Assembly: GCA_964446655.1 (NCBI GenBank)
Contig: CAYUPL010000003.1
Location: 62,001-126,000 of the forward strand
DNA from: Desulfopila_A sp964446655
GTDB taxonomy: Bacteria > Desulfobacterota > Desulfobulbia > Desulfobulbales > Desulfocapsaceae
DNA length: 64,000 nucleotides
Direction: 5' to 3'
In this document: in pieces, positions 34,860 through 44,671 of the stretch
Position numbering within the stretch: position 1 is the stretch's first letter
Layout: each line of letters opens with the position of its first letter
Notes under the pieces: model-generated
What the model was told of the DNA's origin: nothing
What the model saw: the letters and a program-made list of their open reading frames with translations, nothing else
The model's database searches: none
Made by a program: the position numbers and the translations under genes

Positions 34860-37391
34860 CTACATCATATTTTCAGGATCAATATCAAGTGAGAGACTGG
34901 TTTTGCCTGTAATGAGTTCTTTCTGCCGCTCAGCTATATATTTTCCCACCTCGGCAAAGACACGGGGATAACCAGCTTTAAGAAGGATTTGCCAGCGAAA
35001 CCTGTCCTTAATTTTTTCAAGTGGTGAAGGAGCAGGCCCCAGCACATGCAACGCACTGTTATTGGCTCTGTCAAAATTTCTGCATGCCATGGCGATGTTT
35101 TCCGAAGTCTTGCGAACGTTATATTCATTCTCCCCGGTAATTCTGAAGCAGGCCAGACGGACATAGGGCGGGAAAACAGGTTTTTGCCTGATCTGCAATT
35201 CTTTTTCATAGAATTGCCGGTACTGATGTTTCCGGGCCAGTTCTATGGCATAGTGGTCGGGGCACATGGTCTGTATTATTACCCTACCATCCCTGTCTCC
35301 CCTGCCGGCCCGACCTGTTACCTGGGATAGAAGCTGATAGGTTTTTTCCGCAGCTCGAAAATCCGGCATATTGAGGCCTCCGTCAGCCCACACCACCCCG
35401 ACAAAAGTAACGAAGGGAAAATGATGTCCTTTCGCTATCATCTGGGTACCGATGAGGATGTCGATCTCCCTGTTGCGCATGGCTTTCAGGATGGCCAGAA
35501 AGGCACGTCTGTCACTGGCGGTATCGGAATCCAGCCGCGCTATTTCAGCTGCAGGAAACAAACAGCGCAGTTCTTCCTCTATCCGTTCAGTACCAACACC
35601 CATGGGGACAAGCTTGTCGGAATGGCAGTTTTCGCATATGAGTCTGGAGTCGACATTGTAGCCGCAGTAATGGCACACCAGGGCAGATTTGTTTTTGTGA
35701 TAGGTCAGAGCAACATTGCAATGTCTGCACTGCACTGCGGTGCCGCAGGACTGGCATATCAGGGAAGAAGAAAATCCTCTGCGGTTAAGAAGAACGAGGC
35801 TCTGCTCATTATTTTCCAGGTTATGTTGCAATTCTGTGCGAAACAACTCGTGGAAGCTGCTCTTCCTGCTGCTTTTCTTTTCTCTATTAAGATCAATTAC
35901 CCGGACGAGGGGCAGGCGGCTCTCTCCGACACGGCCGGCCATTCCGAGGAGTTGATATTTTCCTGTTTCAGCATGATAATAACTGGTTACCGAAGGAGTT
36001 GCAGATCCCAAGATTACAACACAATTCTCCATCTTGCCGCGCAGAACGGCAAGATCCCGACCGTTATATTTAAAACCGTCATCCTGTTTGAAGCCGCTGT
36101 CATGTTCTTCATCCACAACGATGAGTCCGAGATTTGCCAGGGGAGCGAATACGGCCGATCTTGCGCCAACCACTATTTTTGCCTTACCTGCCGCGGCAAG
36201 GCACCATTGATCGTACTTCTGTGCGCTGGTCAACCCTGAGTGCAACAAAGCTATACCACTGCCGAAACGAGAGACAAAGTGAGACTCAAGCTGCATTGCC
36301 AAGGCTATTTCGGGCACCAGGACAAGAACATCTTTGCCTGAATTGAGTACCTTTTCCGCTGCCCGCAGATACACTTCTGTTTTACCGCTGCCGGTAATGC
36401 CATGAAGCAGAAAAGTAGCGGAAGAATCGTTGCTGATACTGTTCTCTACAAATGCGAGTGCTTCAGTCTGTTCCGGGGTTAATTCCGCAGGCCTGGAGAG
36501 ATCGGCGGGAATTTCTCCAAGAGGGTTGCGATATATTCGTGTCCTGACCTGTTTGAGTATCCCCTGTCGGCAGAGTTCCTGCAGGGCTTTTCCTCCACCT
36601 TTATAGCTACGCAGAATATCTTTCTGAGGCACTGCCTGATTATGGGCTCGAAAATTTTGAGCGTAGGAGTAGAGGGTCTTAATTTCGGTAAGCTTAAAAT
36701 CCTGTTGGAAATAATTCTGCAATTGTTCTGTGAAGCTTTGCAGATTATCTTTTGCAGACCTTTCTTCGCAGAGCGAAGAATGAAAGGAAGCGGATGAGGA
36801 ATAACAGATTTCCAGTTTATCTCGAACTGTCTGGCCGGTTATTTTTTCTTCAACAACTACAACACCCAGCTTTGCAAGTTTGGATACAATTTTTTTATCG
36901 GTCGCGCTGCAGAGAATTTTTCTGCTGAGGGTCGGACTTAAACATTTTTTCAAGAGAAGTTGGTCGATCCACGGGGAAAGTGGGTCGACCATGGAGTCTA
37001 GTATTTTTTGTGCTTCTGCCTCCTCTATTTTGAGACGGATTACTTTTTTTGATGCTTGTGCTATTCCTGCCGGCAAAGCAGTACTGATAACCTCGCCGAT
37101 GGGACATTGATAGTATTCGGCAATCCAGCGAAAAAAAGGAACCATGGCGGCTGGGAACAATGGCTCCTCAGTTAGGATTTGCCGTATGTGTTTGAGTTTA
37201 TAGTCAACTTCGTTGACCGACAGGCTATCTAAAATATAGCCTGTTATAATGCGACGCCCCAAAGGAACTAAAACCTGACAACCGACATACCTCTGCAGAT
37301 CAAAGCCGGTTTCTTCCAGCTTTTCCTTTTCGGGCAGATAGGTCAGGGTTGAAAATAGAGGCGCCGCAACAGCAACCTCCAGACATATCAT
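34860..37391 (-). CDS. priA: Primosomal protein N' (replication restart helicase PriA)
   Basis: PriA reloads the replisome at stalled forks. The 843-residue protein has the N-terminal DNA-binding domain, Walker A GITGSGKTEVYL, the DEEH box (IVVDEEHDSGFKQ), and GSATPSVTSYYHAETG. The zinc-binding insert contains CQSCGTAVQCRHCNVALTYH and CHYCGYNVDSRLICENC. The C-terminal helicase motifs are IGTQMIAKGHHFPFV and QVTGRAGRGDRDG. It is longer than E. coli PriA by roughly 110 residues, mostly in the N-terminal half. The ATG overlaps the galU stop (ATGA). Confidence 0.95.
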   Translation of the reverse strand: MICLEVAVAAPLFSTLTYLPEKEKLEETGFDLQRYVGCQVLVPLGRRIITGYILDSLSVNEVDYKLKHIRQILTEEPLFPAAMVPFFRWIAEYYQCPIGEVISTALPAGIAQASKKVIRLKIEEAEAQKILDSMVDPLSPWIDQLLLKKCLSPTLSRKILCSATDKKIVSKLAKLGVVVVEEKITGQTVRDKLEICYSSSASFHSSLCEERSAKDNLQSFTEQLQNYFQQDFKLTEIKTLYSYAQNFRAHNQAVPQKDILRSYKGGGKALQELCRQGILKQVRTRIYRNPLGEIPADLSRPAELTPEQTEALAFVENSISNDSSATFLLHGITGSGKTEVYLRAAEKVLNSGKDVLVLVPEIALAMQLESHFVSRFGSGIALLHSGLTSAQKYDQWCLAAAGKAKIVVGARSAVFAPLANLGLIVVDEEHDSGFKQDDGFKYNGRDLAVLRGKMENCVVILGSATPSVTSYYHAETGKYQLLGMAGRVGESRLPLVRVIDLNREKKSSRKSSFHELFRTELQHNLENNEQSLVLLNRRGFSSSLICQSCGTAVQCRHCNVALTYHKNKSALVCHYCGYNVDSRLICENCHSDKLVPMGVGTERIEEELRCLFPAAEIARLDSDTASDRRAFLAILKAMRNREIDILIGTQMIAKGHHFPFVTFVGVVWADGGLNMPDFRAAEKTYQLLSQVTGRAGRGDRDGRVIIQTMCPDHYAIELARKHQYRQFYEKELQIRQKPVFPPYVRLACFRITGENEYNVRKTSENIAMACRNFDRANNSALHVLGPAPSPLEKIKDRFRWQILLKAGYPRVFAEVGKYIAERQKELITGKTSLSLDIDPENMM

Positions 37392-38260
37392 AACTCAGCG
37401 GCAACCTTTTTAAGATGAGCTTTGAAAGCAGATCCCAGTTCACTATGTCGCAACCCGAATGCAATGATGGCCTTGAGATACCCTAGTTTATCACCTGCAT
37501 CATACCTGGTCCCTTCAAACTCATAGGCATACATCGGCCGTTTTTTCGATAGAGCAAGCAGAGCGTCCGTCAATTGTATCTCACCACCATGACCAGGTGT
37601 TGTTTTGCCGAGCAGGTCAAAAATTTCAGGCATCAGAATATATCTGCCGATGATAGCCATGTCGGAATCAGTTGTGCCGGGAGCAGGCTTTTCCACAAGC
37701 CGGGTTACCTTGTGAGTACGTTCCCTGCCGTTTTCTTCACCTTCAACTATACCGTATTGATGAGTCTGATCATACGGAACTCTCTGCACGGCAACGATGG
37801 ACTCGCCCACGTCTTCAAACAGGCTAAGCATCTGCCTGGCACAAGGGATTTGGCTCAAGACAAGATCGTCGCCCAGCAATACCATAAAGGGTTCATTTCC
37901 GACAACATGTCGTGCCGTCCAAATGGCGTGTCCTAGTCCCAACGGCTTTTTCTGGCGAACCGATACGATATCTATCAGGTTTGATATCATGTTCAGTTCT
38001 TCTCCCAGGGCTATCTTTTTTTTCTCACGCAGCACAGAGTCCAGCTGAAAGTCATAATCAAAATGATTTTCAATAGCAGCTTTCCCTTCACTGGTAACAA
38101 AAATGATCTGCTCAATTCCTGATGCTACTACTTCTTCAACGATGTACTGTATTGTCGGTCGGTCGACAATAGTCAACATTTCTTTGGGGATAGCCTTGGT
38201 TGCCGGTAAAAATCGTGTTCCCAAGCCTGCCACCGGAATAACCGCTTTTCTAACAATCAT
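37388..38260 (-). CDS. galU: UTP-glucose-1-phosphate uridylyltransferase
   Basis: GalU makes UDP-glucose from UTP and glucose 1-phosphate for polysaccharide and glycogen-related synthesis. The 290-residue protein has the pyrophosphorylase signature AVIPVAGLGTRFLPATKAIPKEML, then IQYIVEEVVASGIEQIIFVTS, LLGDDLV, the VEKP motif (RLVEKPAPGTTDS) and YEFEGTRYDAGDKLGYLKA. Length is standard. priA follows with a four-base overlap. The gene is divergent from hrpA. A sugar transferase fragment and glgB in the same window are possible downstream users. Confidence 0.96.
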   Translation of the reverse strand: MIVRKAVIPVAGLGTRFLPATKAIPKEMLTIVDRPTIQYIVEEVVASGIEQIIFVTSEGKAAIENHFDYDFQLDSVLREKKKIALGEELNMISNLIDIVSVRQKKPLGLGHAIWTARHVVGNEPFMVLLGDDLVLSQIPCARQMLSLFEDVGESIVAVQRVPYDQTHQYGIVEGEENGRERTHKVTRLVEKPAPGTTDSDMAIIGRYILMPEIFDLLGKTTPGHGGEIQLTDALLALSKKRPMYAYEFEGTRYDAGDKLGYLKAIIAFGLRHSELGSAFKAHLKKVAAEL

Positions 38261-38365
38261 AAAAGCTCCTTGTTTTTCACTGACGAAAATTGTGATAGTA
38301 TGTTAAAAACTTGCAATTCGACATTGTTTCTTTATCATGAATACTCAATTTTATCTCTTTTTTTC

Positions 38366-41300
38366 ATGGATTTCAACTATCCGGAATCGCTTCCTGTCTC
38401 ACAGAAGCGCCACGATATACTCAAAGTACTTCATGCCAATCAAGTCACTATAATTGCAGGAGATACCGGGTCAGGCAAAACTACTCAACTCCCCAAAATG
38501 TGCCTGGAACTGCTCTCCGGCTCAGGAGGCAGAGTCGGCTGTACCCAACCGCGGCGAATCGCGGCATTGACGGTATCAGCACGAGTTTCTGAGGAGCTGG
38601 CGCAATATGGTCATCTGGTAGGCTATAAAATTCGGTTTCAGGATGCTACCACACCTTCCACCAAGATAAAATTCATGACGGATGGGGTACTCCTGGCCGA
38701 AACGCGAAGCAACAGACTATTACAGGAATATGACTTCCTCATAATAGACGAAGCACACGAAAGAAGCCTTAACATTGACTTTCTTCTTGGTCATTTAAAA
38801 AACATTCTCCACGAACGGCCGGGACTGAAGGTTATTATTACCTCAGCGACCATTGACACCAATGCTTTCTCCAGCCATTTTAGTAACGCCCCTATAGTAC
38901 GAATTCCTGGAAAAACATATCCGGTTGAAGTGCGATATTCCCCACCGGTACCAGATGAATATGGTGAAACGGGTAATTACATCGAAAGCTGTGTCGATGC
39001 TATCTTCAACATCCACACCCGTGAAGCTCCAGGCGACATACTCGCTTTTCTTCCCACGGAAAGAGATATTCGAAACTGTGTTGATCTTCTCAAGAAAAAA
39101 ATCAAGGATGCGGCCATTCTCCCCCTCTTCGGCAGGCTGCATACAGCCGACCAGAAAAAAATTTTCCAGACCGGCAAACAGAGCAAAATCGTAGTTGCCA
39201 CCAACGTCGCCGAGACATCCATCACAGTTCCAGGAATCCGTTATGTCGTTGATACCGGCCTGGCAAGAATGGCCTACTACAACTTCCGTGCCAAGACCAA
39301 CAGCCTTCCAATCCAAAGAATATCCAAGGCCGGCTGCGATCAACGCAAAGGTCGCTGCGGTCGTATCGGGCCCGGAATATGCGTCCGTCTTTATGATGAA
39401 CAGGATTATCTGGAACGAGATGAATACACGCTACCTGAAATCAAACGCTCCAATCTTGCCGAAGTCATCCTGCAAATGCTTTCTTTCGGTCTTGGCGATC
39501 CCTTCAGCTTTCCTTTTGTTGATCCACCTCTGTCCTCTGCCATAAGCGATGGCTATAATCAGCTCCAGGAACTTGGTGCAATTGATGAGAGGCGCAGCTT
39601 AACGGCTACCGGCCGAAAAATGGCTCTTATGCCCATTGACCCCTCTATTTCCCGTATAGTTATAGAGGCGCAGCAGAACAACTGTCTCAGGGAAATTATG
39701 ATCATTGCAACAGTACTTGCCATACAGGATCCGCGAGTCCGGCCGGCGGATCTGGCACAACAGGCGGACGCGGCACATGAACAGTTTAATGATAACCGCT
39801 CTGACTTTCTCGCATATCTCAATATCTGGAATCTTTTTCATGCGGTAAAAGGGAAAACTTCCTGGTCAAGGCTGAAAAAATTCTGCCATAGTCATTACCT
39901 CTCCTTTCAAAGAATGCGCGAATGGATAGACCTTCATGGCCAGATGACCAGGATAATACAAGCTCTTCCTCGTTTTTCCGCAGGCGAGCATGATGCCTCC
40001 TATGATGACATACACAAGTCTTTGGCTGCCGGGTTCTTGCGCAATATCGCTATGAAAAGGGACAAAAACCTCTATCTTGGCGGTTCCGGCAAGGAGGTCA
40101 TGATCTTTCCAGGTTCGGGACAATTCAAATCCGGGGCTCATTGGATAGTTGCCGCCTCTTTTCTGGAAACCAACAGACTTTATGCCTTTCATGTCGCATC
40201 AATTCAACCGGAATGGCTTGAACCACTCGGCGGAAAATTATGCAAATACAGCTGGACCAACCCTCGTTACCACAAAAAATCTGGTCGCGTTATCGCGGAC
40301 GAGAAAGTTTCCCTTTTCGGTCTCCCGATCATCCCTTGCCGAAAAGTCAATTTTGGTACTACGAACACTGCGAACCGAACGGCCGCCAGAACCATTTTTA
40401 TCGAAGAAGCATTGCTTGCAGGGAACCTTGTCGGCAACTATGATTTTTTAGAAGCAAACAGAAAACTTGTTGCATCCTGGGTGGATATTGAAGACAGGTT
40501 GCGCACCAGGGATATTCTTGTGCACAACGAGGTAATCTTTCAATTTTATGACGAGAAACTGCCGGAATCCGTCTTTGACCGCTTCACATTGAACGCGTTT
40601 TTGAAAAAGAAGAAAAATGCCAACCTCCTCAAGCTTTCTGAAGATATCATCATAGACCGCAAACCTTCAGGACGGGAATTGGCCGATTTCCCGGATTCGC
40701 TTCAAATAGGTTCTCATACCTTTAAGCTCGAGCACACCTTTGATCCATCAAGTGATCTTGATGGCGTAACGGTGAGAATCCCTCTGGCCATGGTGGATAC
40801 CTTACGTGGTGAAACCTTTGAATGGCTGGTTCCCGGACTGTTGCAGGAAAAAATCACCTTTCTCCTCAAAGGGCTGCCCAAAAGAATCCGCAAACATCTG
40901 ATTCCTCTTAATATAGCCGTTGATAAGGTCCTGGATGATGTTGATATCTATAAAGGATCATTTTTCAGTGCACTGGAAGCCTCGCTTTTTAAGCATTTCC
41001 AGATTTCCATTAAAAAATCAGATTGGCCGGAACATCTACCGAAACATCTACTGATGCGCTTTCTTCTTTATGATATTTCGGGAAAAGAAATTCTCAACAG
41101 CAGAGATTTTTCCAAGCTGTCCGTGCAAAGGGAATACGATTCTGCAGCTTCGCTGCAAAATATTTCCAGCAACGACCTCGGCAAGATCGAACAATGGCAA
41201 AAAATCGAAACCAGAACGTGGTGCTTTGACGACCTGCCTGCAAAAATTCCACTATTTTCCCCAAGCAATGAAATTGCCGGTTTTCTTTACCCTGCCGTTA

Positions 41301-42115
41301 CCCCACTGCCGGAAAAGGCGTTGGTAACATTATGCTTTCATACGGACCGCGCTAAAGCGATATCTCAGAACCGGCAGGGTTTGCACTATCTTTACAAATT
41401 ACAGTTTACCAAACAGTACACTCTCTTAAAAAAATACTGCAATACCAGCCTGTCGGGCCCTTCTTCAATGTGGTTCGTTGAAGTATTCGAAACAAAAGCC
41501 AATGGTGTCCAATCGTTAATGGATTTTATTATGGAGGAGCTTTTTCAAACCCGTGACGGCAGCATACCGACATTGGAGCTTTTTCAAAAACGTCTTCAAG
41601 AAGTCGAAAAAATCACATTATTCGCAGCTGGTCAAGACATCTGTAACAAAGTACTCTCGCTGTTGCGTCGCAGAAGAGAGGTACAAAGCGAAATAGCAAG
41701 ACATAAAGACCTCGATTTCCAAGCAAAAATTACAGCAGAGGGTAAATATACTGAATACAGAGAAAGACTCGAAGAGATTCTGCCCCATGATTTTTTTGAA
41801 AAACGCCGACTTTCTGAATTTGAAGATTGTGGGAGATATATGAAATCTCTTATAATACGCATTAGCAGAGCCCATGCCGACCCGGCAAAAGACAGAACTA
41901 AATCAACAATAATTGCGCCCTACGCACAAAACCTGGCCACCTTGCAAAACACACCGGCAAATGCGTCAATACCGTTGTCGGGCTTGATAAAGGAATATGA
42001 AAAACTGATTCAGGAAATGCGGGTCTCCCTGTTCTCCCCGGAATTGAAAACAGCTGTTCCCGTCTCGGAAAAACGCTTAAAACAACTATGGCAGAAGATC
42101 CGGCAGGAATACTAA
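38366..42115 (+). CDS. hrpA: ATP-dependent RNA helicase HrpA
   Basis: HrpA is a DEAH-box helicase of about 1250 residues, with roles in RNA processing and in resolving stalled ribosomes in enterobacteria. Motif I is GDTGSGKTTQLPK, motif Ia TQPRRIAAL, motif II IDEAHERSLN, motif III TSATIDT, and motif VI QRKGRCGRIGPG. An HA2/OB region follows to about residue 600. The long C-terminal part (about 620-1245) is the DUF3418 region found only in HrpA. I start at the ATG at 38366 (MDFNYPESLP), where similarity begins; no ribosome binding site supports it over upstream in-frame ATGs at 38270 and 38300. Confidence 0.94.
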   Translation: MDFNYPESLPVSQKRHDILKVLHANQVTIIAGDTGSGKTTQLPKMCLELLSGSGGRVGCTQPRRIAALTVSARVSEELAQYGHLVGYKIRFQDATTPSTKIKFMTDGVLLAETRSNRLLQEYDFLIIDEAHERSLNIDFLLGHLKNILHERPGLKVIITSATIDTNAFSSHFSNAPIVRIPGKTYPVEVRYSPPVPDEYGETGNYIESCVDAIFNIHTREAPGDILAFLPTERDIRNCVDLLKKKIKDAAILPLFGRLHTADQKKIFQTGKQSKIVVATNVAETSITVPGIRYVVDTGLARMAYYNFRAKTNSLPIQRISKAGCDQRKGRCGRIGPGICVRLYDEQDYLERDEYTLPEIKRSNLAEVILQMLSFGLGDPFSFPFVDPPLSSAISDGYNQLQELGAIDERRSLTATGRKMALMPIDPSISRIVIEAQQNNCLREIMIIATVLAIQDPRVRPADLAQQADAAHEQFNDNRSDFLAYLNIWNLFHAVKGKTSWSRLKKFCHSHYLSFQRMREWIDLHGQMTRIIQALPRFSAGEHDASYDDIHKSLAAGFLRNIAMKRDKNLYLGGSGKEVMIFPGSGQFKSGAHWIVAASFLETNRLYAFHVASIQPEWLEPLGGKLCKYSWTNPRYHKKSGRVIADEKVSLFGLPIIPCRKVNFGTTNTANRTAARTIFIEEALLAGNLVGNYDFLEANRKLVASWVDIEDRLRTRDILVHNEVIFQFYDEKLPESVFDRFTLNAFLKKKKNANLLKLSEDIIIDRKPSGRELADFPDSLQIGSHTFKLEHTFDPSSDLDGVTVRIPLAMVDTLRGETFEWLVPGLLQEKITFLLKGLPKRIRKHLIPLNIAVDKVLDDVDIYKGSFFSALEASLFKHFQISIKKSDWPEHLPKHLLMRFLLYDISGKEILNSRDFSKLSVQREYDSAASLQNISSNDLGKIEQWQKIETRTWCFDDLPAKIPLFSPSNEIAGFLYPAVTPLPEKALVTLCFHTDRAKAISQNRQGLHYLYKLQFTKQYTLLKKYCNTSLSGPSSMWFVEVFETKANGVQSLMDFIMEELFQTRDGSIPTLELFQKRLQEVEKITLFAAGQDICNKVLSLLRRRREVQSEIARHKDLDFQAKITAEGKYTEYRERLEEILPHDFFEKRRLSEFEDCGRYMKSLIIRISRAHADPAKDRTKSTIIAPYAQNLATLQNTPANASIPLSGLIKEYEKLIQEMRVSLFSPELKTAVPVSEKRLKQLWQKIRQEY

Positions 42116-42179
42116 AAGCGGATCTCTACTCTTTTTTGCAACACAACCACCACTGTCAACCACACGTGATATATTAAAA

Positions 42180-42311
42180 ATGAATAAAGTTATTATAGGG
42201 TTACTGTTATCGATACTGGCATTAATTATACTGCACAACAACCTGCCGATTATCGGGTTACCTCTTTTCATTATCGGTTTTGTACTGATGATGTACAAAA
42301 AAAAGCAATAG
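42180..42311 (+). CDS. Small membrane protein, 43 residues
   Basis: An ATG at 42180 opens a 43-residue frame, MNKVIIGLLLSILALIILHN followed by a second hydrophobic stretch and a basic end MYKKKQ. The layout, two short membrane segments separated by HNNLP and a lysine-rich tail, is that of a small inner-membrane protein. It lies 64 bp after hrpA and is the only frame in the gap that looks coding. No clear ribosome binding site is seen. I do not recognise a family. Confidence 0.5.
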   Translation: MNKVIIGLLLSILALIILHNNLPIIGLPLFIIGFVLMMYKKKQ

Positions 42312-42341
42312 CGCTACTCTACATATGCATTCAATCTCCGT

Positions 42342-44666
42342 CTACCTGGAGAACACACTTTCTCTAAAAAAACCGACAATAGAATCACGACGGTGCAGCA
42401 TTTTGAGTTGTTCCGGTATAAGGTCGGATTTATGAATCTTCATAAGGGCCATTTTATACTCGATATGTGAAGCAAGCCTGTTGTCGAGATACCATGCATA
42501 GGTCAGCCCCATAAGGACACCCGGAGGGGTAAACCCTTCATTACCGTTGATGAGACGTGTATAGTGATTTGTTGCTCGATCGGCAGGATGCATTCTGGCA
42601 AAATGGAGATAGATGTCAAGCTCATCCATCGAAAAGAACGACTTGATATCGTTGCTGTTCCGCAAGTGGAGATGGTAAATCTTACCTACCATGATACCAT
42701 CGATGATGACATCTTCCATGTTCTTCTCGGCGGCGTAATCCCCCAGCAGAGACTGACCGATGGCAATGAGAAGAGCTGTTTCGAGTTTACGTGGATCATC
42801 AAGCTGATCGGCTCGTATTTTGATACACCAATCTGCCGGATCAAAAAAGGAATAGACTTTATCCCATATCTGTTCTCTTCTCCATTGTTCATTGCCGATA
42901 CATGCCAGCCCTTTTATGTGTTCCAGATGATGTATTGATATATCACGATGCTTCCATATTATTTCAACAATCTTCTCCTTGAGATTGTCGAGTGGTTTGT
43001 TGTCCTGAGAGGCGGGAAAGCAGGAGATAGGCAGTTGTTCGAAAAAGGTATGTAACAGGCGATATTTCTGCGAAGGATACAGCGTTTTTTTAGGCATGAC
43101 CGGGCTAGCTGGAACGAGCTCGTCTTCCAGAGAAAATCCGGCAATATCCTCCTCCTTCGTCTTTTCCTCATCAAACAGCTTTGAGGCTATATAAACGGAT
43201 TTTACGGCCTGCGCCAGAATTTCCGGGTCATGTTGAATAACACCTCGTTCGGCCATTGCGCTTTTCGAGAAGATTCCACACTCCACCGGTAGATATCCCT
43301 GCCGGCAGACAATTTTTCTATCAAGATAGATGGGAATTTTCCCCTCCAGGGCATAATTTTGAATAATAGAAGCGGGCACATCTTTCAGCGAAAGGCATAA
43401 AACTTCATGGAACAAATTATGTGTTCCACCGGGAATATTCCTTTCATAGGCCCGAATCATATCAGAAACATGGAATTTTCTGTCGGGATCGGATATGGCG
43501 ATATCGGTTTCACCCGCCTGAACCCACAAATTTGAGATGAGCAGTTTATGGGCACGGTTATTCTCTCGTACCGCCTCGGCTATTCCCGGAACCTGAAAGA
43601 TGGGAATAATGGAGCTATACAAGCTGCCGGGCGCCAGAATGATTATATCGGCCGCCGCAATATCTGTAAAAATCGTTTCGGGTACATGAACCTTATCAGA
43701 AAAATCCACAACCACTCTATCGACCGGGAACCCTCTTTCCGCTTCTCCGGACTTACTCTCTCCGGATGCTTCCACCCCATTGGTATAGCATAGGCGCAGT
43801 TGTGCCGGTGTAGTGGTACAAGGCAATACGGCTCTTTCAATTGCCCCAAGAGCTTCGCTGACCTCATTAATTCCCTCGGCAAAGGCGCGAGAAACGTACT
43901 CTCTCTCCTGCTCCAGTTCATGGTTGCCGATGGCCCGAGGGATATGTCTATAAATTGCAGAAGCAATAAGAAGATTCCCCAAACAGTGCGGACGGGTAAG
44001 AGTCCTTTGCAACCGTGTATCGGTAAAGAGAGCCTCCAGTAAGAGAGCGATAAACTCATTCAATTGAGCCGGTAACCGCTTGCCCTCTTGTAGACAAAGT
44101 CCTGCGGCTCGTTCCATGGTTAATTGTTTTGCGGAAAACCTATAATTGAAAACAGTAGCCAGCCCCGCAGCCAGATTTCTGGCTTCTCCCAGGGCCAGAC
44201 CGTATTTTTTCTGGAGGAGATAAAGCTGCACCGAGGAGAGCAGAACATGCCGAATATCTCCTAAAGCAACTATGGGTAAATCTTTGATCAACTCTCCCGT
44301 TGAACCACCATCATCCGTCACACAGACAACTGATCTGGTTTCCGGAAATATCGCCTTCAACCCGGCAAAGGGATCTTTTGCCCATGAACCCAGTCGACTA
44401 TCCCCTCCAATGATATTTGAAAGTCCTGTTCCTCCGCCAAAAACCACAACCCTGCTCTCATCAACACTGCTTTCCAGCAGAAACTGCCGTAGTTTTTGAA
44501 AGTGTGTTATGGTGGTATGATCCGCATTGCCTGGAATACCGTTTAAGACCAGATCAATACATTTTTCCCTGATATCTGTATGGGGCAGCAGATCCAGCGG
44601 GGAAAGGAAGCAGTTGGACAACTTTTGCAGATGGTTTCTGATGTCAATCTTACTTTCTCTATTCAT
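42342..44666 (-). CDS. CofD/YvcK superfamily protein with long C-terminal extension
   Basis: The 774-residue protein has an N-terminal helical part (about 1-70), then a CofD/YvcK-like Rossmann domain at about 70-500. That domain has VVVFGGGTGLSNIIGG, VCVTDDGGSTGELI, ALGDIRHVLL, DIIILAPGSLYSSIIPIF and LISNLWVQAGETD. These motifs match YvcK, which binds UDP-GlcNAc, and CofD-type lactyl transferases. The last 270 residues are not part of the usual 310-450-residue family members and I do not recognise them. The substrate is unknown. kdsB lies 5 bp upstream on the same strand, which suggests a cell-envelope sugar-nucleotide role. Confidence 0.75.
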   Translation of the reverse strand: MNRESKIDIRNHLQKLSNCFLSPLDLLPHTDIREKCIDLVLNGIPGNADHTTITHFQKLRQFLLESSVDESRVVVFGGGTGLSNIIGGDSRLGSWAKDPFAGLKAIFPETRSVVCVTDDGGSTGELIKDLPIVALGDIRHVLLSSVQLYLLQKKYGLALGEARNLAAGLATVFNYRFSAKQLTMERAAGLCLQEGKRLPAQLNEFIALLLEALFTDTRLQRTLTRPHCLGNLLIASAIYRHIPRAIGNHELEQEREYVSRAFAEGINEVSEALGAIERAVLPCTTTPAQLRLCYTNGVEASGESKSGEAERGFPVDRVVVDFSDKVHVPETIFTDIAAADIIILAPGSLYSSIIPIFQVPGIAEAVRENNRAHKLLISNLWVQAGETDIAISDPDRKFHVSDMIRAYERNIPGGTHNLFHEVLCLSLKDVPASIIQNYALEGKIPIYLDRKIVCRQGYLPVECGIFSKSAMAERGVIQHDPEILAQAVKSVYIASKLFDEEKTKEEDIAGFSLEDELVPASPVMPKKTLYPSQKYRLLHTFFEQLPISCFPASQDNKPLDNLKEKIVEIIWKHRDISIHHLEHIKGLACIGNEQWRREQIWDKVYSFFDPADWCIKIRADQLDDPRKLETALLIAIGQSLLGDYAAEKNMEDVIIDGIMVGKIYHLHLRNSNDIKSFFSMDELDIYLHFARMHPADRATNHYTRLINGNEGFTPPGVLMGLTYAWYLDNRLASHIEYKMALMKIHKSDLIPEQLKMLHRRDSIVGFFRESVFSR

Positions 44667-44671
44667 GCCTT

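Noticed and set aside
35421..36239. A 272-codon open frame on the plus strand inside priA
   Set aside because: Antisense shadow of the PriA zinc-binding and helicase regions, which are intact on the minus strand.
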